From Tricholoma matsutake (Eukaryota; Basidiomycota; Agaricomycetes; Agaricales; Tricholomataceae): a DNA stretch of 64,000 bases. The notes under the pieces are model-generated. The model was not told the origin of the DNA and ran no database searches. It saw only the letters and a list, made by a program, of their open reading frames with translations. Positions 11,775 to 22,356 of this stretch are shown piece after piece. The DNA lies in assembly GCA_026075535.2 (NCBI GenBank), contig AP026544.2, positions 10,664,001-10,728,000 on the forward strand, given 5' to 3'. Position 1 is the first letter of the stretch; every line of letters starts with the position of its first letter. The position numbers were made by a program, and so were the translations under genes.

Positions 11775-11990
11775 CCTCTACTTGTGGCTGGATTGAACCA
11801 TCGGGGTGAGTACATCAGGATTGAACCATCTCGGTGAGTAGATCTTGATTGGTCCATCAGGGTAAGAATGTCGTGATTGAACCATCAGGGTAGGTACATC
11901 GGGAGAAGATTGTTCCATTGATGTAAGTCCATTGTGTTGGAATTTCATTGAGGTTAGTACCATTGGAATTGGTTCATCAATGTGGGAACA
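11775..11990 (+). repeat. Degenerate tandem repeat, ~30 bp period
   Basis: Several imperfect units built around ATTGAACCATCGGGGTGAG followed by TACATC. It lies directly after the longer-period array and is non-coding. Confidence 0.55.
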
Positions 11991-12158
11991 TCAGATCAGA
12001 ACATCAGTATATTTCCACTTTTCTATACTTTTGTTGGACTGTTCCAGCCTAATATATTTAGGTAGTGTTAGTGTCAGTGATAATATAATTCACTCTGATG
12101 TACTCATTCCTGCTTCAAGCTTACATCCCAATATTGGCATTCATTAAAATAATGTAAA

Positions 12159-13474
12159 CTACAACTCAAATTTTGAATTGTTAGCTACATATGTCTTGAG
12201 GCAATCATGCAGTTGTTCAACACCAGCTGCAAGATATAACTCTGCTTCCAACAACCTGAAGAGCAGGATGGCCTGCTTTTCCTTTGCTGTTGTCCTTACC
12301 TCAATGCCTCTTATTGCCTCTCCACTTCCACTTTCCAAACCCAAATCCTTCATCAACTCCTCGATGCCAGGCCACAAGAGGAAGGAGCGGACTGAAGCCG
12401 CTGACTCTTCAATCATTCCTTCCCCCCGATCCTCTACTGCTCTCCCCTTTCTCTTCACCGCTTTCCCAGATCCCAGCATGATGTCATCCACTTCCACTAT
12501 CCCCACCGTCTCCTGCAGATTCTCCTCCTCCACAAACTCCACCTCATCTGATTCATTGCCACCATCATACCCCAGCTGGTCCACCTGCTCCTCTTCCTCA
12601 GTTTCTGGTTCGGGTGATCGATTGTCTTCAGAGGTCGGAGAAGGCAGTGTATGAGATCATGGCCATTTTGGGGATGGCTGTTCCTCGCTGCATATTGTCA
12701 TTCCAACGTCATAGTCAGGTGTAGAAGCAAAGTCGATGGGGTCGGAGGCTGGAGATGACAGAGTTTTCGGGATGGTGACAATTGGGGGTGTTGGTGGGTG
12801 AGGAATGAATACAGGCCTTGTCCTGAGAGGAAGAGGCGGGGGCAGCAATGGCAGTAACAGCAGTGGAAGTAGCAAATCCAACTTAACATTTCCTTCCATA
12901 ATTCCTTCCATCCGGTGCTTGTTTATAGTCACCTGTCGTATGTGGAGTGGGGTTCCCTCCTCCAGTGGACTCTTGAACCTCACATGTCTATCATCACCCT
13001 CCTTGACATATCCACCAAGTGGAAGTGTGGGCGCCGGCATGCCATAGAATTGGGAAGACAGAATGAGTCCCCCCACAGAACCATCTTGAAATTGGGGATG
13101 GATAGCTGGCAGTCTCATCATGGCTATTGGAACCTGAGGAGGTGCCAGTGTTTCAGGGAGGGTGGAGGTACTGGCGACCATTGATCTGCTCAGTTTTGGA
13201 CGAGTTCTCAGTTTTGAAGATGGCTGAAATCCAGAATGAACCATCGGAGGCTTGATTTCAGCAGTAGAAAGAGTTAGCGGAGCTGTGTTGGGGTTGGGGA
13301 CAGCAGATGTACTGCCATCCAAAGATAAGTCCAACTTTTGATGCTTTGTCAGTCTGGATGAGGGTTGGTAGTCCGGCATAGAGGGAGCAGGTTGTTTTGA
13401 TTTCAGGACCACCTGAAAACAATGTAATTACAACTAAATTAGTATTACAATTCACTTACCTTGATCTTTGGCAT
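12159..13474 (-). pseudogene. Unrecognised acidic/Pro-rich protein gene (gene A)
   Basis: A five-codon first exon (13474-13460, MPKIK) joins in phase 0 across a 47 nt intron (13413-13459, GTAAGT donor, TTTTCAG acceptor) to a long second exon, 13412-12159. The second exon is open for 251 codons, hits a TGA at 12657-12659, and stays open in the same frame for another 165 codons. That indicates a single gene with one nonsense change. The N-terminal part has two related segments (PSSRLTKHQKLDLSLDG and PSSKLRTRPKLSRSMV). The middle carries a leucine/proline run, and the end is acidic, finishing with a helical segment (AILLFRLLEAELYLAAGVEQ). I do not recognise the family. It is divergently oriented from gene B with about 180 bp between starts. 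Confidence 0.5.
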
Positions 13475-13654
13475 TGGAATATTGGTTTTGGGGATGTTTG
13501 AATTGTTTTAGTACACAAGTTCTCGATCGATCAATTGACTTACCATGTGGTTCCAATCAGATTCTTGCAAACAATACCGATCCAGTACTTCAACATTGTT
13601 CACTCAATCAATTAACAATACTTTGCCCTTCAGCTTCAGATATCAACTCTGCAA

Positions 13655-16294
13655 ATGCCTTCCTACAATCAAGTTGCTGAATCTTACATCAACGACATCC
13701 TCCCTTCCATTCAACCACATCTCCATTGATCCATCACAAAGGCCATCTTCAGAGGTGATGAAGATCTTTTACTACTCCTTCAAGAACTTCCAAACTCACC
13801 AGTATGTCTGTTAACTATCCAAATTTCATCCTATAATGTATCATTTCTATCAAATCAGGGATTAAATACCCTCATTGGGCAACAGTTGTTGGTATGGATC
13901 GATGAGTGCAAGCTGGAGATTGTTCTTCTACAACATGGCCGAGGCTATACAGTAAATGAGGAAAAATTGAAGAGTTGGATTGTACGTTAACTCAATTTAC
14001 CTGTCAATGAGTTTCTAACTGTACTTCCTAGTACACTACTTCATCGGGTGCTCCAGATGTACCGGAATGTGAGGGGGATGGCAGATATGACTTTGTCCCA
14101 TCTCGTCTGCTCATCAGCACAGCCTTGCAGCTTGACCGAGCTGATACTCAAGGAATGGAAGTCGACTTTGGCAAGATAAAGCGGGATGACCCCTTGTTGT
14201 GGTACCACCTGATGCTTTCAGAGGAGGGCAGCAGTACTCAGGAGTGGTTTTCAGAAGGGCGTCAGACACCAGGTAGGTTTCACTCAGTTTAGCTTGAATT
14301 ATCTACATATTGAATCACATATAGTACCTCATGCAGTTCGGAACGGAGTAGCTGCCTCTATAATAAATCCAATCGTCATCCCAGGCAACATCCAGATTCA
14401 TTTGAGGGATGAAATGTTGCAAATTATTCCCCCACTGCCCACTTCAACTGACCCGGCTTCAAGTCATCATAGCATTCCTTTGGCCAGAATGACAGTGGAT
14501 CCATCAACACAATACCAGCTTTTGAAAATGACTCCCATGGGACAGAGGAGCCATTCACAGACTCATATCAAAAGCAGTGAGTATGTGAATGACTCTTCTG
14601 ATGAGATAAAGGAAGAGGCCTGGTTGGAAGAAGCAGGAGAGAGAAGGCGGAGCAGGATGAAGAAGGTGGATGTTGAAGGAAAGCAGAAGGATACAGCAGA
14701 GGCGATGGATGTGGATTTGGAGGAGGTCAACCAGCCTGTGGAGGGGTCATCACAACCCTCAAGAAGATCACAACCCAAGGCAACAACGTCTAAATCAAGC
14801 ATGAAGCCTGGAACAGAGACCATGCGTCTGCCGAATTTGGGCAACACGGAGGCTTGTGCAAGGTGTGTGAAGCTGGAGGTGAGATGCGTGTATGCGGGCA
14901 ACACTGCTTGTTTGTCATGTCGAGGTCGCAAGGAGAAGTGTACAAAGGTTGTTGGGGAGTGGTGGACAAGAGGGAAAGCGACAGTGACGAAGGAAGGAAA
15001 GACACAGGTCATCAAGTCAGACCCAAGAGCAACCCCAACAACACCTGCATTGGGTGATGAAAACATGTTGGAACCCTCCCCATCGAACCCAAGCCTACAC
15101 CGATCAACCAGGACCCAAAGCACTTCAAGGCCACCTGAGGCAGCTAAGGCTTCATCAACCCCAAGCAGGGGATTGACACCAAAGCCACCAGTGACACCAA
15201 AGAGAGGGACAACTTCAAAACCAACAAGGGCAGCAGTGGCGACACCAAAGGCGAAAGGAAGAGCAAAGCCAAGAAGTCGATCCAAGTCGAAATCCAGGAA
15301 GACGGATGAGGACGAAGCCATGTCAGATGGTGGAGAGACTTGCCAAGGGAGTCCAGGGGTGGTAACAGTGCATCCATTGGGGCAGGTACCATCAGAGTAC
15401 CTTTACTTTGTAAATTGGAAAGGGGAACAGGTCAGTGAGGCTGTCCAAGTTGTCAACAATGGTGAGGCAAGTGTTGAGGGAGAAATGGCGATGGTGCAAC
15501 AGCTTCAATGGGAGAATAACCGACTGACTAAGGAGGTCACAGAGATGCAAGAGGAGATGAGGAAGATGAAGGAGATGATGGTAGCAATGGAAATGAGCCA
15601 AAGGGTGCTTATCAGCAACCACAATGCCCATACTGCACTCCTGGAACAGCATCGGCAAACATTGACCAAAGTCATGTCCCAACCTACAATGCCCTCCGAC
15701 CACTGAACACCTGAGGATGGAGGTGCCATGGAGAGTCTCAGCATGCCACCATCCCGCTTTTCATCATCACCCTATCCCTCACATTCTATGAACATTGTCC
15801 CATATCCCTCTCCTTATCCCCCCAATGATTTCACATCACCTGTTATCACTCCAAGGAGTTCAAGAGTCTTCAACAACATTATTCAGCCCAGCATGTTACA
15901 GCTGAACAAACTCAGGATTACACCAAGTCCAAATCCTTCCAGTCAGTATCATCGAACCTCTGATGCTGCAATGGAGGAAGAATGACCTGTTGCGGGACCA
16001 TCCCATGCAGCTTTGGCGAGTGGACAGGATGTACGAGAGATGGCTTCACAAGTGGTAGCCCCGGAGGTTGCATTGAATACCATGCCAGAGGTTGAGAATG
16101 TAGATGAGAGTGATGGCGCAATAACAAAGGAACAGGAGGCTGAGAGACCTAGGATGGTCATGCCCAGGATAATGGAACCTCCAGCATCAGGAATGGAAGA
16201 TGAATATGATAGAGATTCTTTTGCCATGGCAATCGATGAATCCAATGAAGAATTGGACAGGGATCATCAGTATAACTGGGAAACATTACTGTAG
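13655..16294 (+). pseudogene. Six-cysteine-cluster coiled-coil protein (gene B)
   Basis: Four exons fit with matching phases: 13655-13801, 13859-13981, 14032-14272 and 14325 onward, with introns of 57, 50 and 52 nt. The last exon is open to 15703, has TGA at 15704-15706, stays in frame to another TGA at 15983-15985, then runs to TAG at 16294. A further TGA lies at 13727-13729. Near residues 320-350 there is a cluster CARC-X5-C-X8-C-LSC-X6-C, resembling the Zn2Cys6 fold of fungal regulators but with different spacing. It is followed by an Arg/Lys/Pro-rich linker and a coiled coil (MVQQLQWENNRLTKEV, 15490-15650). A protein of the same plan sits inside the KDZ element at 53940-55615. I infer transposon cargo, not a host regulator. 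It could be intact to 15703 if translation starts downstream of the first TGA. Confidence 0.6.
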
Positions 16295-17880
16295 TGTTAA
16301 AATGATTATTGTCAACAGCTTTGGTAAGATAGGCGTTCATGGATTACTGCATGCAAACTAGTACATAACTGACATGACAAAATGATGACTGGAGAAAACA
16401 ACCCAACAAAATGACCCAACAACATGACCCGACAAAATGACCCGACATGATCTCCTGAAATGACCCGACAAAATGACCCGATGACCCGACAAAATGACCC
16501 GACACAATGAACCGACAACATGACCCGACAAAATGACCCGACAAAATGTCGGGTCATCTTGTGTCGGGTGATCTATTGTCGGGTCGCAATACTTATTTGG
16601 TCAAATTTGTCGGGTCCTTTAGTCAGGTCATTTTGTCACATCCTCAGGTTACTTGGCTAGGTGATCATTTTGTCAGGTCATTTTGTCGGGCCATCCAGTG
16701 TCGGGTTATCTAGTGTCAGGTCGGTTTTGTCGGGTCATGTTGTCAGGTCATTTTGTTGGGTTGTTTTCTCCAGTCATCATTTTGTCACCTTAGTTATGTA
16801 CTAGTTTGCATGCAGTAATCCATGAATGCCTATCTTACCAAAGCTGTTGACAATAATCATTGTCGGGTCATTGGGTCATTTTGTCGGGTCATTTCTTGAG
16901 ATCATGTCGGGTCATTTTGTCGGGTCATTTTCTCCCGTCATCATTGTGTCACGTCAGTTATGTACTAGTTTGCATGCAGTAATCCATGAACGCCTATCTT
17001 ACCAAAGCTGTTGACAATAATTATTTTAACACTACGGTAATGTTTCCCAGTTATACTGATGATCGCTGTCCAATTCTTCATCGGATTCGTCAATTACCAT
17101 GGCAAAAGAATCTCTATCATATTCATCTTCCATTCCTGATGCTGGAGATTCCATTATCCTGGGCATGACCATCCTAGGTCTCTCGGCCTCCTGTTCCTTT
17201 GTTATTGTGCCATCACTCTCATCTACATTCTCAACCTCTGGCATGGTATTCAATGCAACCTCTGGGGCTACCACTTGTGAAGCCATTGACCCGACACAAT
17301 GACCTGACCAAAGTGACCCGACACTAGATGACCCGACACCAGATGACCCGACACCAGATGACCCAACAAATGACCCGACAAAATGACCTGACAACATGAC
17401 CCGACAAAATGACCCAACAAAATTACCCGACATGATCTCAAGAAATGACCCAACAAAATGACCCGATGACCCGACAAAATGACCTGACAAAATGACCCGA
17501 CACAATGAACCGACAACATGACCTGACAAAATGACCCGACATTTTGTTGGGTCATCTAGTGTCGGGTCATCTTGTGTCGGGTCATCTATTGTTGGGTCAC
17601 AATACTTATTTGGTCAATTTGTCGGGTCCTTTAGTCAGGTCATTTTGTCACATCCTCAGGTTACTTGGCTAGGTGATCATTTTGTCGGGTCGTTTGTCGG
17701 GTCATCTGGTGTCGGGTCATCTAGGGTCGGGTTGCTTTGGTCAGGTCATTTTGTTGGGTCATTTTGTTGGGTCATTTTGTTGGGTCGTTTTGTTGGATCA
17801 TCTGGTTGGGTCATCTACTGTTGGGTCATCTGGTGTCGGGTCATTTTGTCGGGTCATTTTGTTGGGTCATTTGTCTATAG
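16295..17880. repeat. GTCGGGTCA-type inverted minisatellite / foldback cluster
   Basis: Arrays of TGACCCGACAAAA units at 16385-16560 and 17285-17540 face arrays of the complement, TTTTGTCGGGTCA, at 16545-16780, 16860-16960 and 17530-17880. This forms at least two nested hairpins. Unit length varies from 13 to about 18 bp. Unique flanks are duplicated too: a block from about 16300-16380 reappears inverted at 16790-16860 and again at 16960-17015. A block near 16589-16680 is repeated directly at 17598-17690. Any short frame here is an accident of the repeat. Confidence 0.85.
17018..17290 (-). pseudogene. Inverted partial copy of the gene B 3' end
   Basis: On the minus strand this reads the same ~85 residues as the end of gene B at 16040-16294 (MASQVVAPEVALNTMPEVEN through HQYNWET). 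There are a handful of substitutions and no stop inside. It begins exactly where the GACCCGAC array ends at about 17286. Gene B 3' and this copy are arms of a larger palindrome centred near 16663, with the minisatellite in the middle. Confidence 0.85.
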
Positions 17881-18082
17881 AAAATTCCAAACAAAGACCA
17901 CTATGCTTGTCTGGATACTATTCTACGTTTACATTTTCCTTCCCTTTTGTTTCTTCATCTCTGCCTTCTTTGGAATTATCTTTAAATTAGGCTGCTCACT
18001 TATTGGTACTGGTTTTTCAGTTGTGTTTTGAGTAGACCGCCTTTGAGGAGGCTTCAAAACTGCAGGACATTTCAATTATTCA
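17881..18082. other. Spacer, no gene
   Basis: T-rich sequence between the minisatellite and gene C. Nothing recognised. Confidence 0.4.
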
Positions 18083-20068
18083 TCATCTTGGACAAAATAG
18101 ACCAAGCTTACCTAATGACTGTGAATGAGCAGGTACATCAATAGAAACTTTTGGCTTCTTCTTTGGTGGTTCCTTTATCTTCTCAGCCAACCTTGATTTC
18201 ATCACCTTTCCTTTCTGCATCATCTCTGGCTCTTGCTGATCCCCCCCATGAATCTCATACTCATTTGTCGCAGTGTTGGCACTCTTCCCAGCATCCATGG
18301 CCCTACCAGTCTGTTTGCTTAAAGGTCGCATCATACTCTTTCGAACAAGTTCCGTCACCAGGCTGAGCTTCTGCCATTTCCTAACTGGATGTATCTTGCT
18401 ATTTCTGGAATTTCCTGTGATCGGAATTGGTGTCTTGCTTGGCCCAACCTTCGGTTGTCCAGACTGCATTACATCTTCCTCTTCCGATGACTCCATCTGA
18501 TCGACCAATGTGAAATCAAACACTTCACCCGATTCCTCAACCTCGTTTAATGTGGGAGCCCTCCATTTACGCCTTCTTGAATCTGGAACAATATGGTCAG
18601 TCCACCTTTCCTCAGGCTTCTCCACCCTCTTTTCCTTGCCTTTACCATCCCTCTCACTCTTCTTGGTCCTTGGGCGGCTTGGGCGGCTTGGTGTTTTGGC
18701 ATCGGAATCAGCATCGGAATTGGAATTGGAATTGGAATCATCTCTTGATCTCTTCTTTCCCTTCAATTTTTTGTCCTGATAGAATTTGAAACCAAAACCA
18801 TCGCTTTCCTGATTAGAGTACCAAAATGTCAAAATCTCAATATGGTCAGTCCACCTTTCCTCAGGCTTCTCCACCCTCTTTTCCTTGCCTTTACCATCCC
18901 TCTCACTCTTCTTGGTCCTTGGGCGGCTTGGGCGGCTTGGTGTTTTGGCATCGGAATCAGCATCGGAATTGGAATTGGAATTGGAATCATCTCTTGATCT
19001 CTTCTTTCCCTTCAATTTTTTGTCCTGATAGAATTTGAAACCAAAACCATCGCTTTCCTGATTAGAGTACCAAAATGTCAAAATCTCCTTGATCTGGTGG
19101 TCCTTCATCCTCGATGGATCCATAAGCTTGAAACCATCAGGAACCTGATCCGCCCCAAAGTACTTATCTGCATCTTCAATGAACGACATCCAAGGAGGGA
19201 TTGCACATTCATTACTGCAAGCCAGACCTGACAAGTCATCCGGGATGAGAATGAATGAATGATTGCCGACCCACTCACAATATGCTGACCCAACATATGA
19301 CCTGATTAACGCTTTCTTATCCATCCCTTTGCTTGGCCAGTCAGTCAGCTCAGGAAGCAATGGATTCCCGTTGGCATCCATATCCAACTGAACATATGGT
19401 TTTTGACTTGAGGTTCCAATAGGAACTTGGAACTTTGCTTCTTCAGCTGCAGCTAACAAAAGACAATTATTTTGAATCTTTCCAATGAGAAATTATCCAT
19501 TTACAATACATCTCCTTTGCATGCATGTTTAGAAGCCCCATGATTGGCTTGGTATCCCAATCTTTGTTTGCTTGGAAGAAAGACTTCCCTCCGAGATCTC
19601 CCATAAATTCATGCCTACAAAGAAAAAGGTTTAACTGGCAGAAACAAATTCAGACAGTGAACAGACTTAACGTGTTCGTGACAAGTACTCCATTCACTTC
19701 CTTGTGGCATGTTAATACCAAACAGTCCATTCCACAAGACTTTTTCATTTGCTTGCAGAAGGACTTCACATGCTTGTGGGCCTGTTTTGCATTCCTGTTC
19801 TGCATTAGTATTGATAATACCAATATTCAATGTGAATGACCTACCTTGCTTGCTCCTCAGCTGGGGGACCCATTCGATTCCATATATCGGCCAGGTCCTC
19901 CATCTTCCTTTTCTCTGCTTCCGATGTCTTCCCCCAAAGGTTACTCAACTCCTTCTGGTATGTGCCAAATGCCTTTTGATTGTCCACCTTGCATGAAGTA
20001 TCTTCTATATCAATTTCCAATTCCACTTCCTCGAACGTAAACCGCCACTTGCCTGCCACCGCTACCAA
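18083..20068 (-). CDS. Unrecognised lysine/serine-rich protein (gene C), 5' end missing
   Basis: Minus-strand exons are about 20068-19845, 19794-19672, 19614-19510 and 19458-18083. The first three join in frame (AG|G and AC|G splits) and give a continuous reading through DIWNRMGPPAEEQAR, then NAKQAHKHVKSFC, then HEFMGDLGGKSFF. I could not make the last junction fit in phase, so a small error or indel lies near 19460-19510. The long last exon (about 458 codons) begins AAAEEAKFQVP and contains SYVGSAYCEWVGNHSF. It then carries an 83-residue block repeated exactly in tandem and ends in a basic, nuclear-localisation-like tail (PPKKKPK). No ATG is seen at the 5' end. The family is a hypothetical protein type I associate with transposon-rich agaricomycete regions; its function is unknown. 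Confidence 0.5.
18591..19088 (-). repeat. Exact 249 bp tandem duplication within gene C
   Basis: Units 18591-18839 and 18840-19088 appear identical and duplicate 83 codons (EILTFWYSNQ through ERWTDHI) without breaking frame. The unit contains a short SNSNSNSDADSD tract. The lack of divergence indicates a recent event. Confidence 0.92.
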
Positions 20069-20082
20069 TTATATAATTACCC

Positions 20083-20586
20083 ATGTCTGGATCGCTGTCG
20101 AAATCATTCGACAATCTTAAGGTCACGATTCGCATCGTTATTCGCTGGATATTAACTGATAGCATGAATCAGCTTAATGCTGCGCCGTCTAAAAAAATCC
20201 CAGTAGCCCTTCCGAATCTTAATACTGGTGGCCGCGTTTGTTTCTACGGCTATGACGTTTCTATGGATTGGCTCATCGATTACTCCAACCAACACTGGAA
20301 AGGTATCGAGGAGTACGATGATCCCGCAAAGTTCGGCGCTGCGATACACTTGTTGAGAGCGCACTCGGCTCTCGAAGACCCTCAGGCTCCCGTAGGCACA
20401 GTCACGATACCAGGGCATCGAGTTGGAGAGACTAGGGTGCCTCTTGTATCGATTTTCAGTAATGAGCGCTCGTCATTCCCGAGACGGCCAAGTCAGGCAA
20501 AGGTAGATCGCTTGTCGGAAATTCTGGGAGGGAAGCAGCCAAGGTGGTGGGTTGATTATGAGGATCCACGGTCGTACGAATACTAG
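20083..20586 (+). CDS. Hypothetical 167 aa protein
   Basis: A clean single-exon ORF from ATG (20083) to TAG. It begins MSGSLSKSFDNLKV and ends LGGKQPRWWVDYEDPRSYEY, with a central FYGYDVSMDWLIDY segment. It has no signal peptide or membrane segment. Codon use and GC look less transposon-like than gene C, whose truncated 5' end lies only 14 bp away in divergent orientation. That suggests the gene C cluster was inserted close to this start. I do not recognise a domain. It may be a host gene. Confidence 0.55.
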   Translation: MSGSLSKSFDNLKVTIRIVIRWILTDSMNQLNAAPSKKIPVALPNLNTGGRVCFYGYDVSMDWLIDYSNQHWKGIEEYDDPAKFGAAIHLLRAHSALEDPQAPVGTVTIPGHRVGETRVPLVSIFSNERSSFPRRPSQAKVDRLSEILGGKQPRWWVDYEDPRSYEY

Positions 20587-21644
20587 GAAGGGCATGTATC
20601 CTATGTAAGCGTTATCAATTTTGTTATCACCTCGCTTCTGATCTCGCATCCTCAAGTTGTCTGTTTTTTTAACAATACAAATGTTATGCAGATTTAACGA
20701 TAGCGCCTGCACACACTTGTAACCTATGTAGTTGACTCGATATAGGCGAGTACTAGTTGATGGGGAAAGAGGGTAGAAAATCAAGGTTTCGAGATTTACA
20801 TGAATTGGAGATGGAAGATTCGGTCAAGAGCGAACACAAGATCTAGGCTCACAACACCGCCATCTCCATTGGTACATCCGCTGCTTCTGTCAACTGCGAT
20901 CTGCCCCCAGGTGACGGACTCAGCTTCCCAGCAGCACTTATCCTCAGCATCTAAAACACCCGTCCCGCGATCCCTAGGAGTCTCCACATGCACAGCGAAA
21001 GTGCGCCCTCCTCTAGATCGAACTGCAGCAAATCCTTGAAATTCGCAGGACAGCCAGGCGCACAGAGGTGATGAGGAGTCATATGATATGGAGTGGAAGG
21101 GAAGGAGAGGATACTCAAGTCAGGACTTGCTGTTCCAGAGCCACAAGACAATCGTCCAAGTTCCTGATGCTGTTCTACATCCCAGATACTTCTGCACGAT
21201 TGAGCCAGTTGATATCGCAGTGTTTCTCGTTGTGCAGGCATTCTAGATGGTGGGGGTGGATTTAATGCCTGCGAAGGGCGTTGACACTGTGAAATGAAGG
21301 CCTGGGTTATTCGTCATCAGATTCAGAGACATGAATTGTGATGGAAGACGTCAAGAGTGCGAAGTTGTAAGTGAAGCGTCTCAAGCACTCTCCAACAACA
21401 AACGGTGTTTGCCGAGCCAGGTTCACGAACCCCACCAAAAGTTGTTGCGGTTAAGTAGTGTCGAAAGTTTTTTTTTTCACTCCTAGTTTATTCTCCGATT
21501 GTGGCGTACCATATGTACAGAGATATACACTATGTAGTATTTTATCTATTTGTAGCGTACCCCCAGGCATCCCCAATGTACTACAACCCGGATAAGAACT
21601 TGCGCTACGAGGGCCGCTGCTTCGCACGGCATATCCGAGTTCTT
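20587..21644. other. Intergenic, no gene assigned
   Basis: Short overlapping frames occur on both strands (for example 20800-21240) but have no motif and no consistent exon pattern. A T-run lies at 21468-21477. Confidence 0.4.
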
Positions 21645-22356
21645 TCAGGGGATGGGAGGTTCAGATGCATAAATAGCAAGAACAGCACCGTTGGTGTCGA
21701 TGGATGTTATCGCTTGTGAATCGTAGAGTAAAGAACAGCCCGTAAACATCCCGTCATGAAACCAGGTCTGACCAGTGCTTGTGACCACACGAGCAGTGAA
21801 ATGCTCATTAGCATAATAAATGATGCCTCTGATGTTGTAAGCCACACGATGACCTTCTCTGCAGGTTATGTGTATTACACGATTCATAGTCGGAACGTGC
21901 AGCCCTAAGTCGAACACTAGCAAAGGTGGTGCTTGCACGAAAGTTGTTTTACGTACGAGATTCACGTTACAGGTCGGACATGCAGATCCTAACGATATCG
22001 TGAAGTTGTCAATGCATGATTGAACATCCATGCCCGGCTGAGCAAATAAAAGAAACTCACAAGATAGAATCTGGCGTTGGTCACGATCTACATCATGCAT
22101 GTTCGGGCATTTTACATGTGTAAGTGCAACAGGGCGAGTTGTCTTAAGCAAGTGGAGGAACACTAGCATATCTACCGAATGTGAACTCTTCAGAGATCCT
22201 AGACATACGGCGCCTAAAGTAGTCCCTGATCTGATCCAAAGAGAAATGTCGATCATCGTCGGAGATAAGAGAGGACTCGGAAACACTATGGTGAGTCGCA
22301 AAAGACTGAGTGATGTACGCAAATGATTAGACTCAATAACTTGCCAAGATACGGTC
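21645..22356 (-). pseudogene. USP-like cysteine peptidase, C-terminal part (truncated)
   Basis: The minus-strand frame ends with the C-terminal signature of ubiquitin-specific-peptidase-like proteins: IRGIIYYANEHFTARVV followed by WFHDGMFTG. The His in HFT and the Asp in HDG correspond to the catalytic His and Asp/Asn. Upstream are two CxxC-like pairs (CPTC near 21980 and others) that may bind zinc. Farther upstream, the conserved FSLDQIRDYF-type helix is in another frame, so there is a frameshift near 22160. The Cys-box end would lie beyond 22356, but the 3.46 kb palindrome begins exactly there. I do not find the missing part on its far side. A longer relative lies at 35499-38373. Confidence 0.55.

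Noticed and set aside
11190..11990. CRISPR-like array
   Set aside because: Repeats are degenerate, unit lengths drift and there are no constant spacers; the context is a eukaryotic genome.
14563..15321. 252-codon minus-strand frame opposite gene B
   Set aside because: The plus strand has consistent splice phases, a cysteine cluster and a coiled coil; the minus frame is a shadow of biased codons.
16312..17555. Frames encoding repeated VGSFCRVM-type protein
   Set aside because: Pure translation of the GTCGGGTCA minisatellite in several frames and both strands; no gene.
12159..20068. TET/JBP dioxygenase cargo as known for some KDZ loci
   Set aside because: No HxD...H iron-binding pattern or oxygenase core could be found in genes A, B or C, nor in the KDZ accessory genes.
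20796..21265. Possible coding segment on either strand at 20.8-21.3 kb
   Set aside because: Short overlapping frames on both strands, no recognised motif, no intron structure that joins them.
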